The position numbers were made by a program, and so were the translations under genes. DNA of 64,000 nt, from assembly GCA_964514385.1 (NCBI GenBank), contig CAZEQJ010000001.1, positions 1 through 64,000 of the forward strand, read 5' to 3'. Shown here piece after piece: positions 50,400 through 59,877 of the stretch. Numbering within the stretch: position 1 is the stretch's first letter; every line of letters begins with the position of its first letter. Source of the DNA: CAZEQJ01 sp964514385. GTDB lineage: Bacteria; Bacteroidota; Bacteroidia; Cytophagales; Cyclobacteriaceae. Under the pieces are notes generated by a model that saw only the letters and a program-made list of their open reading frames with translations, ran no database searches and was not told the origin of the DNA.

Positions 50400-52787
50400 T
50401 CATTTTTTTCGGGGAAATACTTTTTGCCACCATTTCTTTGACTCCGTCTGCTGGTACCCATACAGATACCCATAGCCGTACCGGTATCCGTATCCCCCCT
50501 TACCATAGCCATATCCGTAGCCGTAATTGAGCTTACGGAAGCTTACATAATTAAATACAAGAGCGATACGTTCGATAGAGCTCTCTTCCTGAAATTCCTT
50601 GATGCTGTAAAGGGTATCTTTTGTAGTGAACGACTGCCTTACCAGTACGAGATTTATATCCGCAAATTTTACAAGCTCGCGGGTATCGGACACCAATCCA
50701 AACGGTGGGGAATCAAATATTACATAGTCATATTCCTGCTTTAACCTTACCACGAGGTCCTGCATTTTCGGATTCATTAGCAGTTCAGCCGGATTAGGCG
50801 GTATTGAGCCGGAGGTAAGCACTTCGAGTGTCGTGTCTTCTATTTTTAATATCGATTCTTCCAGGGTTGCATTGCCGGAAAGATAGTCTGACAGACCTGT
50901 GGGAGCTTCAATCTGCAATAATTTATGAATGGTAGGCTTTCGCATATCTGCACCTATCAGCAGTGTACGAGCTCCTGACAGCGCATAATAGTACGAAAGG
51001 TTCAGTGCTGTATATGTTTTTCCCTCGCCACCAATGCTGCTGGTAACCAGTATTACCTTGCATTTATCCTTTGTCTGGTTGAGGTAAAAATTGAGGTTAG
51101 AACGTAATCCGCGGAACGACTCTGCTATTGGCGACTTCGGATTTTCAAAAAATGACAAACCCGTTTCCGGATGTCCCCGACCCACGATTCCAATGATCGG
51201 CAGGTCGACGTAGTCTTCCACATCATCTTTGGTAACCACCCGACGGTTAAACAGCATGCCCAGCAACAAAATGGCCATGGGAATAGAAAGGCCGATAAGC
51301 GCCCCTGTGATATAGCTTTTGCGTGTATCCGGTGAAATAGGCCTGTAATTAATGGAAGGCGTGTTGACCAGTTCATAATCAGAGGTAGTGCTGGCTCTGG
51401 CAATGCTTACTTCCACCCGTTTTTCGAGGAGCAGGTTATAAATTTTATCATTCAGCGAATACAGCCGCTCCAGTTTGGCCACCTCTCTCGAAGCCGACTG
51501 GTAGGCATTCACAGAGGTCATCATAAAGCGTATCTTCTTATTGATGGAGCTAAGGCTATCCTGATTACTTGCCCTGAGATTATCCAGGTTTTCAAAAATC
51601 GTCAGTTCGATCTGTTCCTTTCGTCGTTCACGGGTGGAGAGGATCGGGTTTTCACTGTTATTTTCATTAAGCGGATTTTCCTCTGCAATTTTAATCTCCA
51701 GGTACTCATCAATAAGTCGCCCCAGCAGAGGCGCATTGATGCCGATAAGGTTAGGGGCGAAAATACGGTCATCCCGCTTTCGGCGCACATAGGATTCGAG
51801 GTAATCAAAATAACGGTTGGCAAGCTGAAGGCGAACCTTAGCCTCATTAAGTTCCTCTATTTCAGTAAAAATAAACTCAGATCCTTTGATGAATTCCCGG
51901 TTTTCGAGTTTAAACTGGTCAATGTTGGAATCAAATGATGAGAGGGTGTCAGTAATGGCCTCAAGCTGGGTATTGATGAAGAGGAGCGTATTGGTGGCGT
52001 ATTGATTTTTATCCTCGATATTATTTTTGATGACCACCTCAATAAAGTGGGTAAGAAAATCACGGTCACGCTCCGGCACCGGGCCGGCCATGGAAAGGTT
52101 GATCAGGGCCGACCCCTGCTTAAACCAGTCTACCGATATACGGCCGCGAAACTGACCGACCAGGCGGTTGCGGTTGTTGATCTCAAAATCAAAGGTATTT
52201 TCACCGGGTAAGTATTCTCCGCGGGTAACTGTAAATGTAAAGCCATTAACATCTGCCGGTTTGCCAAGCGTAAAGGTTTTTGATTTTAATCTCTGGTTCC
52301 ATGTTTCATCCGGCGATGAAAGCGTATAGGTGTCGCCTTGCAACTCCACCTTAAACCGGACACCGTATGGGGTATTTTCATTCGGGATGAAATCGACTAC
52401 GATCGGCTTTTGTGGGTATACATCCTGCTCGAGGTAGCGGCCAATGCGATAGTAAGAAACATTCAGATCCATCCTGTCGATGGCGTCCGCTACATTTTGT
52501 TCAGCGTTGATCAGGGCGATCTCCTGATAGATATCCGGTGTCTGGACGAGCAGGTCTTCTTCTATGATATTGGAGAGCGGACTGCCTTTTTCTTCCCATT
52601 TTTTGGATATAATCTGAGCATTGGTTCGGTAAATACGCTTGGTGTAACGGATGTTGATGTAGGATACAGCGAAGCCGATGATAAGTCCGGCGAGAACAAA
52701 ATACCAGAACTTAAACACCCTGAAAAGATATTTCTGGCTGTCGAAGTGGTTAAATATGCCGGGCCGGTACCGTTTGATTTCGTTCAA
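50400..52787 (-). CDS. Wzc-like polysaccharide co-polymerase / BY-kinase (copy 2)
   Basis: A 795-residue paralogue of copy 1 with the same plan: membrane segments near 29-49 and 495-515, periplasmic coiled coil, kinase with SSIGGEGKT, IGADMRKPT and YVIFDSPP. The C-terminal tail is exceptional: many Y-G pairs (from L-N-Y-G-Y-G-Y-G to Y-L-Y-G-Y-Q-Q) before a basic end. It begins at TTG 52787; no other start lies in the first 200 codons' conserved part. First gene of the operon. An 8-base inverted repeat (52789-52828) sits in its leader, and an A/T hairpin (AATATTTT/AAAATATT) follows its stop. Confidence 0.91.
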   Translation of the reverse strand: MNEIKRYRPGIFNHFDSQKYLFRVFKFWYFVLAGLIIGFAVSYINIRYTKRIYRTNAQIISKKWEEKGSPLSNIIEEDLLVQTPDIYQEIALINAEQNVADAIDRMDLNVSYYRIGRYLEQDVYPQKPIVVDFIPNENTPYGVRFKVELQGDTYTLSSPDETWNQRLKSKTFTLGKPADVNGFTFTVTRGEYLPGENTFDFEINNRNRLVGQFRGRISVDWFKQGSALINLSMAGPVPERDRDFLTHFIEVVIKNNIEDKNQYATNTLLFINTQLEAITDTLSSFDSNIDQFKLENREFIKGSEFIFTEIEELNEAKVRLQLANRYFDYLESYVRRKRDDRIFAPNLIGINAPLLGRLIDEYLEIKIAEENPLNENNSENPILSTRERRKEQIELTIFENLDNLRASNQDSLSSINKKIRFMMTSVNAYQSASREVAKLERLYSLNDKIYNLLLEKRVEVSIARASTTSDYELVNTPSINYRPISPDTRKSYITGALIGLSIPMAILLLGMLFNRRVVTKDDVEDYVDLPIIGIVGRGHPETGLSFFENPKSPIAESFRGLRSNLNFYLNQTKDKCKVILVTSSIGGEGKTYTALNLSYYYALSGARTLLIGADMRKPTIHKLLQIEAPTGLSDYLSGNATLEESILKIEDTTLEVLTSGSIPPNPAELLMNPKMQDLVVRLKQEYDYVIFDSPPFGLVSDTRELVKFADINLVLVRQSFTTKDTLYSIKEFQEESSIERIALVFNYVSFRKLNYGYGYGYGKGGYGYRYGYGYLYGYQQTESKKWWQKVFPRKK

Positions 52788-52788
52788 T

Positions 52789-52828
52789 GACAGGTTATTT
52801 AAGAATCTGTAAAATTAGAAAACCTGTC
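52789..52828 (-). promoter_or_regulatory. Inverted repeat in the leader of the polysaccharide operon
   Basis: Perfect 8-base arms GACAGGTT and AACCTGTC, 24-base spacer, ending one base before the TTG start of the first wzc-like gene. Could be an operator or an RNA hairpin that hides the weak TTG start. Confidence 0.35.
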
Positions 52829-53115
52829 GGGATTATTGCAATTCAGGGTTGATTTAGGTGAAAAGAGGGGTAATGGCAGAGCATACTGCAGCCTGACGGG
52901 AAAGGTGAAGGCTTGCAGCGGCTGACAAGTTAGGATGGGGGCTGTATTGTATCGGGGTATTGTTATGAATACGATGTATGGGTCATTTGCATGCAGGCGT
53001 CAGGAGAATATATTGATATATTTACATATTTTAATATGATTAATTATATTTATATATGTATACATTTTCATCGAAGTATTCGTTAATATTGTCTTAACAT
53101 ATGGCGGATTAGTCG

Positions 53116-53123
53116 TAAATTTG
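53116..53123 (+). promoter_or_regulatory. -7 promoter element for the T9SS type A protein
   Basis: TAAATTTG, an exact TAnnTTTG, about 50 bases before the ATG at 53174. A TTG lies 24 bases further upstream, longer than the usual -33 spacing. Confidence 0.45.
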
Positions 53124-53173
53124 CGGCTAAAATGAATATATCTGCGTAAATACGGGTTATTTATCTACCAATT

Positions 53174-56100
53174 ATGCAAGTAGTAAGGGTTTTCGTCGTT
53201 TTTATATTCTCCATTGGGATTGGATTTGGGCAAGCTGTCGGGGATTTTCGCTCGAACGGAACGGGTGGTGGTAATTGGAACTCTTTGTCTTCTTGGGAAG
53301 AATTCGATGGAACTTGGAGTGCAGCAAGTAAAATTCCGGATAATACCGATGGGGTGATTACAATTTTGGGAGGAGACATTATCACAGTCCCTGGTGGTTT
53401 TAGCGTAACAGTTGATGAGTTAATAATTCAAAATACTGGCACCCTTGATATAGCTTTGGCTGATTTCATAATCACGTTTTCAAATGGACTGGTTACAGTT
53501 CTGGGTAATGGCTATATCGATAATGCGGGTACAATTTCTGGTGATTCTCAATCAACATTAATTTTTTCTTCAGGGAGTCCAGGTGGAGAATATAGACATA
53601 ATCAGAATGGGAGTAATTTGCCTATTGCTATTTGGAATTCAGGATCAATATGTAGAATAACTGGAGTAACAAATGCTGCTCCTGGGAATTTAAATCAAAA
53701 CTTTAGTGATTTTACATGGAATTGCCCTTCTCAAACCAATGCAATATTTCTTGGAGGACAATTAACTTCAATAAATAATAATCTTAACATTATAAATAGT
53801 AACTCTCAATTTGTTGGTTTAAGTAATGGAACCTCTAGTACAACATCAATTGGCGGGAATCTCTTAGTTGATGATTCTTCAAAATTCTATATAAGTACAA
53901 TAACTAATTACACTCTAAATGTGACGGGAAATGTTTCAGTTACATCAAATCAAAATACATTCGCGATCCTATTCACCGCAAATGGTAATGTCAATTTCAA
54001 TGTAGGAGGTGATTTTATTGTTGATAATGCTAACGCTGTAATTAACTTCGCTGCAGGAACGGGTACAGGAAATTTGAATTTATCAGGAGACCTTATTATT
54101 TCAAATGGAACTTTAACTGAAACGTCATCTGGAATTGGGAATATCAATTTTTCTACTGGAGGTCCATATAATTTTTCTAATACCGGTTCAATTATAAATA
54201 GTGTAAACTTCAATATTCAATCAGGCGCGATAGTAGATTTGAACTCATTCTCTGTAACGGGAGGTGGGTCATTTACACTAGAATCAAATGCTTCTATACT
54301 ATTAGGCTCTAATTCCTCGGGAGGCGCCATCCAAACCGGATCAACAGCTGGCAATATCCGCGTTACCGGCTCGCGGATCTTCGCACCGACTTCAACCATT
54401 GTCTACAATGGTACCTCAGCTCAGTTTATCGGTAACGGCCAGCCTAATAACAATATCCGGATAAATAACCCGTCGGGTGTAAGCCTGGCTAGCGATGCCG
54501 TTGTGCAAAATATTACCTTCACTGCAGGCAACCTGGACCTTAACAGCAATAACCTGACCATCGAAGGCAATATCACTCAAACCTCCGGTGAGCTGATTAC
54601 TTCGGCCTCATCAAACCTGACCATAAATGGCTCAGGTAACGCCGGCACCCTCCCGCTATCCAGCAACAGCATCATCGGTAACTTCACCCTTAACCGCGGC
54701 ACATCAGGTAGCCTGGCTTTGGGCAACGACCTCACGATTACTGATACCCTCAGTGTGCAAAACGGCACACTTAATTTCAGCAACCAGCGACTTACCCTTC
54801 AGAACGGAACCAGCTTCGGCGCTTCGACTGGCACCCTATCCTCAAACAGTTCGTCCCGGCTGGTGATTGGCGGCTCTGCCAGCACTGAAGATCTCAGATT
54901 TAATGCAGGAGTAAGTATAGGCGATATCGAAATCAATAAAACAGGTACCGTGACCTTCATTACAAACTCTTTCAATCTGGACGACTCCCTTTTACTCACC
55001 AACGGAACGCTTGACCTTGAAGTAGTACTGCTGTTAAATGACGGAGCTACCATAAGAAGGGAGGCCGGAGATGTAACCCTTAACGGTGGCAACTTTGCAG
55101 TTTTATCCGGAAATACCTACAACCTGGTCTATACCAACGATCTAACCACCGGCTTTGAGTTTTCACAGGATTCTGTAGAACTAAACGACCTTACCATTCT
55201 CTCGGGAAACGTTACGCTTGGATCAGCCAATTCCTATGTAAACGGGAATTTGTCGCTTAACAATGGCTCCCTGATCCTTGGCTCGAATAATTTATTTCTG
55301 CGGGGGAGTGGTGTATACACACGCGATCAGGGGATTCTTAACAGCTCAAGCGGTGGTGAAGTAGTCGTAGACGGAACCTACACTATTGAAGGCACAGGAC
55401 AGCCTTCATTCCCGGATCTTAGGATCAATGGTTCATTAACCGCTAAAAACGGACAAATGAATGTGGCGGGCAATTTCACTAATAATGGCATATTCAACGG
55501 TAATGGCGGAACCATTAACTTCAACGGAACCACTACTATCGGCGGCACTGCCACCACAACCTTTGCCGGTGTGCGTGTAGCCGGAGGCCTTACACTCCCT
55601 GCATCTATGAATGTAACCGGTAACTGGACCTATGTTTCCGGCTCAGTAACACAGGGCACGGGGAGTGTTAATTTCACGGGAAGCAACCAAACTATCGACT
55701 CAGATGGGATGACATTTAATAATGTCTCTATTGCTGGCACAGGTGTAAAATCACTTGCAGGTTCCCTCGATGTAAACGGAAACCTGACTATCTCATCCTC
55801 ACTGGATGTTACTGCATCCAATCATCAGATTAATTTTGCAGGTAACTGGTCCAATAGTGGCACATTCAATGCACGGGAGGGTACCGTAATTTTAGATGCT
55901 ACAGGTCAAACGCAGTCGTTATCCGGCACCACTACCTTTTATAACCTGACCAGCAATAATACCTTCAACGGCACACCACGTCCGGGTGTGACTGGTACAG
56001 TAAACATTGAAAATGTATTTACATTAAACTCCAGTCCGAATGCCTTTTTTGATGCTGACGGACCTTCCAATACCGGCATTTTCAGATTGTTATCTACAGC

Positions 56101-58642
56101 TGATGATGGTACAGGAGATGCCCGCATCGCAATACTGGCTAATCCGGCAAATTTTACCGGCAATGTAAATGTGCAACGCTTTATGTCTGCTGAAGGGCGT
56201 TTCTACCGGTACATAGGTGCATCTGTTGCCGGAGCCACCGTTTCTGACCTGCAGGGTGAAATAAGAGTCATCGGCCCGTTTACGGGTGCTTCTTCAGGTG
56301 GTGCAGGAGGCCATAATATATTTACCTATACCGCTTCGACACAGCAATGGACTGGGTTCCCTGTTGCTGCCAATACTGAGTCTTTCACGCCCGGTGTTGG
56401 ATATGCTGTATTTGTAGATGAAGGCAACAGCAACGTAACGCTTGACCTGAGAGGAGCTATGAACAAAGGCAGTTTCAACTGGACAGGACTGGCGTACAAT
56501 AATGATGGTGATGTCGAAAATGACTGGAACCTGGTCAGCAACCCCTATCCTTCTGCCATTGATTTTGACCAGCTGACGAGGTCAGATGTAGCCAGAGCAT
56601 TTTACGTACCCGACAGAGCAGCAGGTAATTTCCGGACATGGGTAGATGGCGTTGCCACCAATGACGAAGGTAACGGGTCTACCATTGCGATGGGGCAGGC
56701 ATTTTGGATAAGAACTGACGGCACATCGCCATCATTAAGCGCAGATGAGAATGATAAAGTTTCAAGCGGTCCCATCTTTTACAGAACGACTGACCCCGGC
56801 CAGTATATTATGGTGACATTATCAAATGGCACAAAGTCCGACCAGACGGCAATACGATTTAAACCTGTGGCGACAAATGGTGTCGACTCTGATTATGATG
56901 CTTTAAAGCGTGATAATGATATCTTTAATTTGTTCACCTCCTGGAATGGCCATAATTACGCTATCAACACACTTCCTGATTTTGGCTGCGAAACCTCAAT
57001 TCCACTATCGATCAGTAATGCCAGTCCTGGCATATATACATTGGACTTATCAAATGTGAGCTCTATAAGCAATGGTGATGTGTACGTATATGACCGATAC
57101 AGCGACAGCGGTTTTCATTTACCATCCGACTCAAGCTTTGTTTTCGAGATAACCAATGATGCAGTCACTTACAACAATCGGTTTGCATTAGTTTTTGAGG
57201 AATCTCCCCTTTTAAATACAGCAACCGTTAGTAATGAAATCATCTGCCTGAATGAAGACGCATCCATTTTATTGGAAAACACACTAGAGGGAGTCGAATA
57301 CTGGATTTCAAATGGAGATTTTACTTCCGATACCTTGCAGAATTCCGGTAGCTTTACCATTCCTTTTGATGCGATCAATGAAAATGATTCCTTCCATCTT
57401 TATGGGAAACGCATTCAAGGTTGCAGAGTCGCTGCTTTTGACGCTGAGGCAGTCATTACAATCATTGAAAAGCCACAAATTGAGGGTTTAAGTGATCAAG
57501 CCATTTGCGGCTCCGGAGAAGTGCAGATTGATTTTGCCTCAACAGCTACTTCATTTATGATTTATGACAGTGCTATGACGTTGCTGCAAACCTCAGACAT
57601 CCCGTCATTCAATGTTGTGGCAGAGGAGTCATCATCCTATTTCATTCAGGGATTTAATGAAAATGGATGCCCTACAGATACCTTTTCTGTTGATGTGAAC
57701 GTATTACCTCTTCCTGTAATAGAAGATCTGGACACCGTATTCAGTTGCGAAGGTGAACCGCTAACTTATGTTCTTGAGGACAGCAGTATTCGTTACAGAT
57801 GGTACGACAGCAATGACAATCTGGTATCTTCAGGAAATGCATTGGCTCTTGATCGTATCAGTGAGTCTCAGGTGTTTTTCGTTGAAGCTGAAGATAGCTC
57901 AGGTTGCACCAGTGCAATGAAAAAGCCATTGACTATCATCATGAAGGAGGCTCCCGGGGTATTTGCAGACAATCAGGATATATGCTTTCCCGGAGACAGT
58001 ATGCAGCTATCTGCATCTAGCGACATGAAAAATGTAACTTTTTTCTGGTATATCGAAGATAGCACGGACTCAGCTTTTTACTCAGGGGATGAACTGGCAT
58101 TTGCATCATTATCAGATACTACCTTTTATTTGGATGCACTATCGGGTGACGGATGCAAGTCCCTTGAGCGAGTAGCGTTGGACATAAACATTATTAACCC
58201 ACCAAAACCCGCTATCGGAGTTAGCAATAATATACTTATTTCATCCTATGAAACAGGTAATCAATGGTTAAGAGATAGCATCATTATAGATGGTGCGAAT
58301 GAACGGGAACTGGAAGCAATTCAAAGCGGCTTCTATCAGGTAGAGGTGACAACTGAAGACGGCTGTGTGATAAAATCAGATGGTTATGTATATCGTATTA
58401 CTTCTTTGGATGAGTCTGGTATCACCTACCCCAACCCTGTCAGAAACATACTTTATATTAATCCCGTTAAGCAGTTTAACTCATTTAAAATTACAGACGT
58501 CAATGGACAGGTTGTGAGAACAGGAAGTTTTACAGATGAGACCACTCAGTTAGATCTTACAACAATACCTGCAGGAAGCTATGTGTTGCACCTTGAAAAC
58601 GGATCTGCGGTAGAAATCATACGCATTTCCAAAGTTGATTAA
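53174..58642 (+). CDS. Giant T9SS type A secreted repeat protein
   Basis: An 1822-residue secreted protein. Signal peptide 1-20 (MQVVRVFVVFIFSIGIGFGQ). Residues about 25-1000 are Asn/Gly/Ser/Thr-rich short repeats (L-x-x-N-x-L-T-I, G-N-x-x-x-x-G pattern) that predict a long parallel beta-helix. Around 1020-1330 is a region with FTPGVGYAVFV, WNLVSNPYPSAIDF and AMGQAFWIRT, seen in many Bacteroidota cargo proteins. Four Ig-like units follow, each starting with a Cys motif (I-C-L-N-E-D, I-C-G-S-G-E, S-C-E-G-E-P, I-C-F-P-G-D). The C-terminal 75 residues (T-Y-P-N-P-V to I-I-R-I-S-K-V) are a type A sorting domain. Probable adhesin or matrix protein. Base composition of the first about 1.15 kb is visibly more A/T-rich than what follows. 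Confidence 0.88.
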   Translation: MQVVRVFVVFIFSIGIGFGQAVGDFRSNGTGGGNWNSLSSWEEFDGTWSAASKIPDNTDGVITILGGDIITVPGGFSVTVDELIIQNTGTLDIALADFIITFSNGLVTVLGNGYIDNAGTISGDSQSTLIFSSGSPGGEYRHNQNGSNLPIAIWNSGSICRITGVTNAAPGNLNQNFSDFTWNCPSQTNAIFLGGQLTSINNNLNIINSNSQFVGLSNGTSSTTSIGGNLLVDDSSKFYISTITNYTLNVTGNVSVTSNQNTFAILFTANGNVNFNVGGDFIVDNANAVINFAAGTGTGNLNLSGDLIISNGTLTETSSGIGNINFSTGGPYNFSNTGSIINSVNFNIQSGAIVDLNSFSVTGGGSFTLESNASILLGSNSSGGAIQTGSTAGNIRVTGSRIFAPTSTIVYNGTSAQFIGNGQPNNNIRINNPSGVSLASDAVVQNITFTAGNLDLNSNNLTIEGNITQTSGELITSASSNLTINGSGNAGTLPLSSNSIIGNFTLNRGTSGSLALGNDLTITDTLSVQNGTLNFSNQRLTLQNGTSFGASTGTLSSNSSSRLVIGGSASTEDLRFNAGVSIGDIEINKTGTVTFITNSFNLDDSLLLTNGTLDLEVVLLLNDGATIRREAGDVTLNGGNFAVLSGNTYNLVYTNDLTTGFEFSQDSVELNDLTILSGNVTLGSANSYVNGNLSLNNGSLILGSNNLFLRGSGVYTRDQGILNSSSGGEVVVDGTYTIEGTGQPSFPDLRINGSLTAKNGQMNVAGNFTNNGIFNGNGGTINFNGTTTIGGTATTTFAGVRVAGGLTLPASMNVTGNWTYVSGSVTQGTGSVNFTGSNQTIDSDGMTFNNVSIAGTGVKSLAGSLDVNGNLTISSSLDVTASNHQINFAGNWSNSGTFNAREGTVILDATGQTQSLSGTTTFYNLTSNNTFNGTPRPGVTGTVNIENVFTLNSSPNAFFDADGPSNTGIFRLLSTADDGTGDARIAILANPANFTGNVNVQRFMSAEGRFYRYIGASVAGATVSDLQGEIRVIGPFTGASSGGAGGHNIFTYTASTQQWTGFPVAANTESFTPGVGYAVFVDEGNSNVTLDLRGAMNKGSFNWTGLAYNNDGDVENDWNLVSNPYPSAIDFDQLTRSDVARAFYVPDRAAGNFRTWVDGVATNDEGNGSTIAMGQAFWIRTDGTSPSLSADENDKVSSGPIFYRTTDPGQYIMVTLSNGTKSDQTAIRFKPVATNGVDSDYDALKRDNDIFNLFTSWNGHNYAINTLPDFGCETSIPLSISNASPGIYTLDLSNVSSISNGDVYVYDRYSDSGFHLPSDSSFVFEITNDAVTYNNRFALVFEESPLLNTATVSNEIICLNEDASILLENTLEGVEYWISNGDFTSDTLQNSGSFTIPFDAINENDSFHLYGKRIQGCRVAAFDAEAVITIIEKPQIEGLSDQAICGSGEVQIDFASTATSFMIYDSAMTLLQTSDIPSFNVVAEESSSYFIQGFNENGCPTDTFSVDVNVLPLPVIEDLDTVFSCEGEPLTYVLEDSSIRYRWYDSNDNLVSSGNALALDRISESQVFFVEAEDSSGCTSAMKKPLTIIMKEAPGVFADNQDICFPGDSMQLSASSDMKNVTFFWYIEDSTDSAFYSGDELAFASLSDTTFYLDALSGDGCKSLERVALDINIINPPKPAIGVSNNILISSYETGNQWLRDSIIIDGANERELEAIQSGFYQVEVTTEDGCVIKSDGYVYRITSLDESGITYPNPVRNILYINPVKQFNSFKITDVNGQVVRTGSFTDETTQLDLTTIPAGSYVLHLENGSAVEIIRISKVD

Positions 58643-58836
58643 TGAATAAATTATTATTTATAATATTCCTACTCATTTTTTATGTGAGCACTATCGGCCA
58701 GCCTGTAGACCCGGGGGGCGGAGGTGACCCCTTTATCCCCATCGACGGTGGTGTAGGCTTTGCACTGGCTGCTGGTGCTGCCTATGGCTCCAAGGTGATT
58801 ATGGATATGCGTAAAAAGAATAAGCGTAAACCATAA
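58642..58836 (+). CDS. Small PID-CTERM-like membrane protein
   Basis: A 64-residue protein: N-terminal signal or membrane segment (MNKLLFIIFLLIFYVS), a P-G-G-G-G-D-P linker, then P-I-D-G-G-V-G-F with a short hydrophobic stretch (ALAAGAAYG) and a basic end (K-K-N-K-R-K-P). The P-I-D-G-G plus hydrophobic plus basic layout matches small Bacteroidota proteins with PID-type C-terminal sorting signals, whose function is not known. Its ATG overlaps the stop of the giant T9SS gene (TAATG), so the two are translated together. Confidence 0.72.
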   Translation: MNKLLFIIFLLIFYVSTIGQPVDPGGGGDPFIPIDGGVGFALAAGAAYGSKVIMDMRKKNKRKP

Positions 58837-58863
58837 TTTCCTGTATACTATAAATATAATGAA

Positions 58864-58877
58864 AGCGGCTGACCGCT
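58864..58877. promoter_or_regulatory. Possible activator-binding dyad upstream of the sigma-54 promoter
   Basis: AGCGG-CTGA-CCGCT, a perfect 5-base dyad about 100 bases upstream of the sigma-54-type promoter, where an enhancer-binding protein site would be expected. Short, so it may be chance. Confidence 0.25.
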
Positions 58878-58969
58878 ATTCAATTTTCAATCCAACTTCA
58901 AAAAAATAAAAATATTTCCTCCTGATAATCAAGGATTTACAAATATAATACATAGCCGATGCGCATTTC

Positions 58970-58985
58970 TGGCACGCTGATTGCA
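58970..58985 (+). promoter_or_regulatory. Sigma-54 (RpoN) promoter
   Basis: TGGCACG (58970-58976), four bases, TTGCA (58981-58985): an exact match to the -24/-12 consensus TGGCACG-N4-TTGCW. The predicted start site near 58996 leaves a leader of about 21 bases before the ATG at 59017. Confidence 0.8.
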
Positions 58986-59016
58986 CCATATCAGTTGTAA
59001 TCAAACATTGAAGGTC

Positions 59017-59811
59017 ATGAAAACGAAAGCAATACTTATGAGCCTGATAGCGGCGGCGATATCCATGACCGGGGTAAAAGGCCAGGGTTATGTTGAATTC
59101 CATTACAGTTACGGTTTTGTGGACAATGGTGTCCATTACGCCTGGGGACTGCCCGACGATGTTTACTTCACATTAAATGACATGTACCGTTACCATGATA
59201 TTGTGGATGTATCCCAGTTTTTCTGGCAGGGCGTTGCGCAATTTGAAGTAGTCCTTCATCGCAATGGAGCATTTCTGGTGGCCATCTTTGACCGATGGGG
59301 TCAGCTGACGTACCGGGAAGCTTTACCTTACCGTCACGTGGCATACTATCGCAATTTGTATCGAAACAGAAGATTTGCCTACCGCAGCAGGCCGCAGGTA
59401 AACTTCAACATACAGCTGCCTCCACGCGTCGTATACGTAAACACGCATCGTACAGTGCGGTATGTTTCTAACCATGATCACCACTCCGGGTATTATCAGA
59501 ACAGGGTGGTAAATGGACGAAATCCGAGGAGCAACTCGTACGCAAACAGTTTCGGTAATTCGGGCAATACTGGTCGAAGCCAGACAGGTGTTGGTCGAAC
59601 AGATACACGGACTTTTACAGGAAATGTAACCACCGGAAGAAATCAGCGTACAGATACTAGAACTCAGGTCAATACCTACCGCAATCAACGCAGCAGCAGT
59701 CAACAGCCGACCCGGGTTCGCTCTAGCTCGACAACGGAAAGAATAAGCAGAAGCTCTGGCAGTGGAAGCAATACCCGCAGCGGTAGCTCTACGGTCAGAA
59801 GAAGACAGTAG
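59017..59811 (+). CDS. Secreted protein with Arg/Ser/Thr/Asn-rich tail, unknown function
   Basis: A 264-residue exported protein: signal peptide MKTKAILMSLIAAAISMTGVKG, an aromatic-rich N-terminal domain (about 25-145; FHYSYGFVDNGVHYAWGLP, RYHDIVDVSQFFWQG), then a long low-complexity basic tail (about 150-264) full of Arg, Ser, Thr, Asn and Gly. The tail could bind polyanions or polysaccharide, or be disordered. I use the ATG at 59017, just downstream of the sigma-54-type promoter; codons back to 58981 lie in that promoter. A strong terminator follows, so it is a single-gene, probably sharply regulated unit. I do not recognise the family. Confidence 0.75.
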   Translation: MKTKAILMSLIAAAISMTGVKGQGYVEFHYSYGFVDNGVHYAWGLPDDVYFTLNDMYRYHDIVDVSQFFWQGVAQFEVVLHRNGAFLVAIFDRWGQLTYREALPYRHVAYYRNLYRNRRFAYRSRPQVNFNIQLPPRVVYVNTHRTVRYVSNHDHHSGYYQNRVVNGRNPRSNSYANSFGNSGNTGRSQTGVGRTDTRTFTGNVTTGRNQRTDTRTQVNTYRNQRSSSQQPTRVRSSSTTERISRSSGSGSNTRSGSSTVRRRQ

Positions 59812-59846
59812 TTTAGTTTAGGTGGTTTGTGATTTAGGTTGAATGT

Positions 59847-59877
59847 AGGCATCCGCATTGCGCGGATGCCTTTTTTT
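59847..59877 (+). terminator. Rho-independent terminator
   Basis: Perfect 10-base stem AGGCATCCGC / GCGGATGCCT, 5-base loop, then seven T residues on the plus strand. Ends the sigma-54-type transcription unit, right at the stop of the convergent DUF3108 gene. Confidence 0.92.

Larger units (their letters stand above)
52788..53173. other. Non-coding divergent promoter region
   Basis: No gene. It separates the leftward polysaccharide operon from the rightward T9SS type A protein. It contains the inverted repeat GACAGGTT (52789-52796) / AACCTGTC (52821-52828), a very A/T-rich stretch (53005-53100), and a -7 element at 53116-53123. Confidence 0.6.

Noticed and set aside
53005..53100. Very A/T-rich stretch as a replication origin
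   Set aside because: No DnaA-box cluster and no dnaA, dnaN or gyr genes nearby; more likely promoter-upstream DNA.
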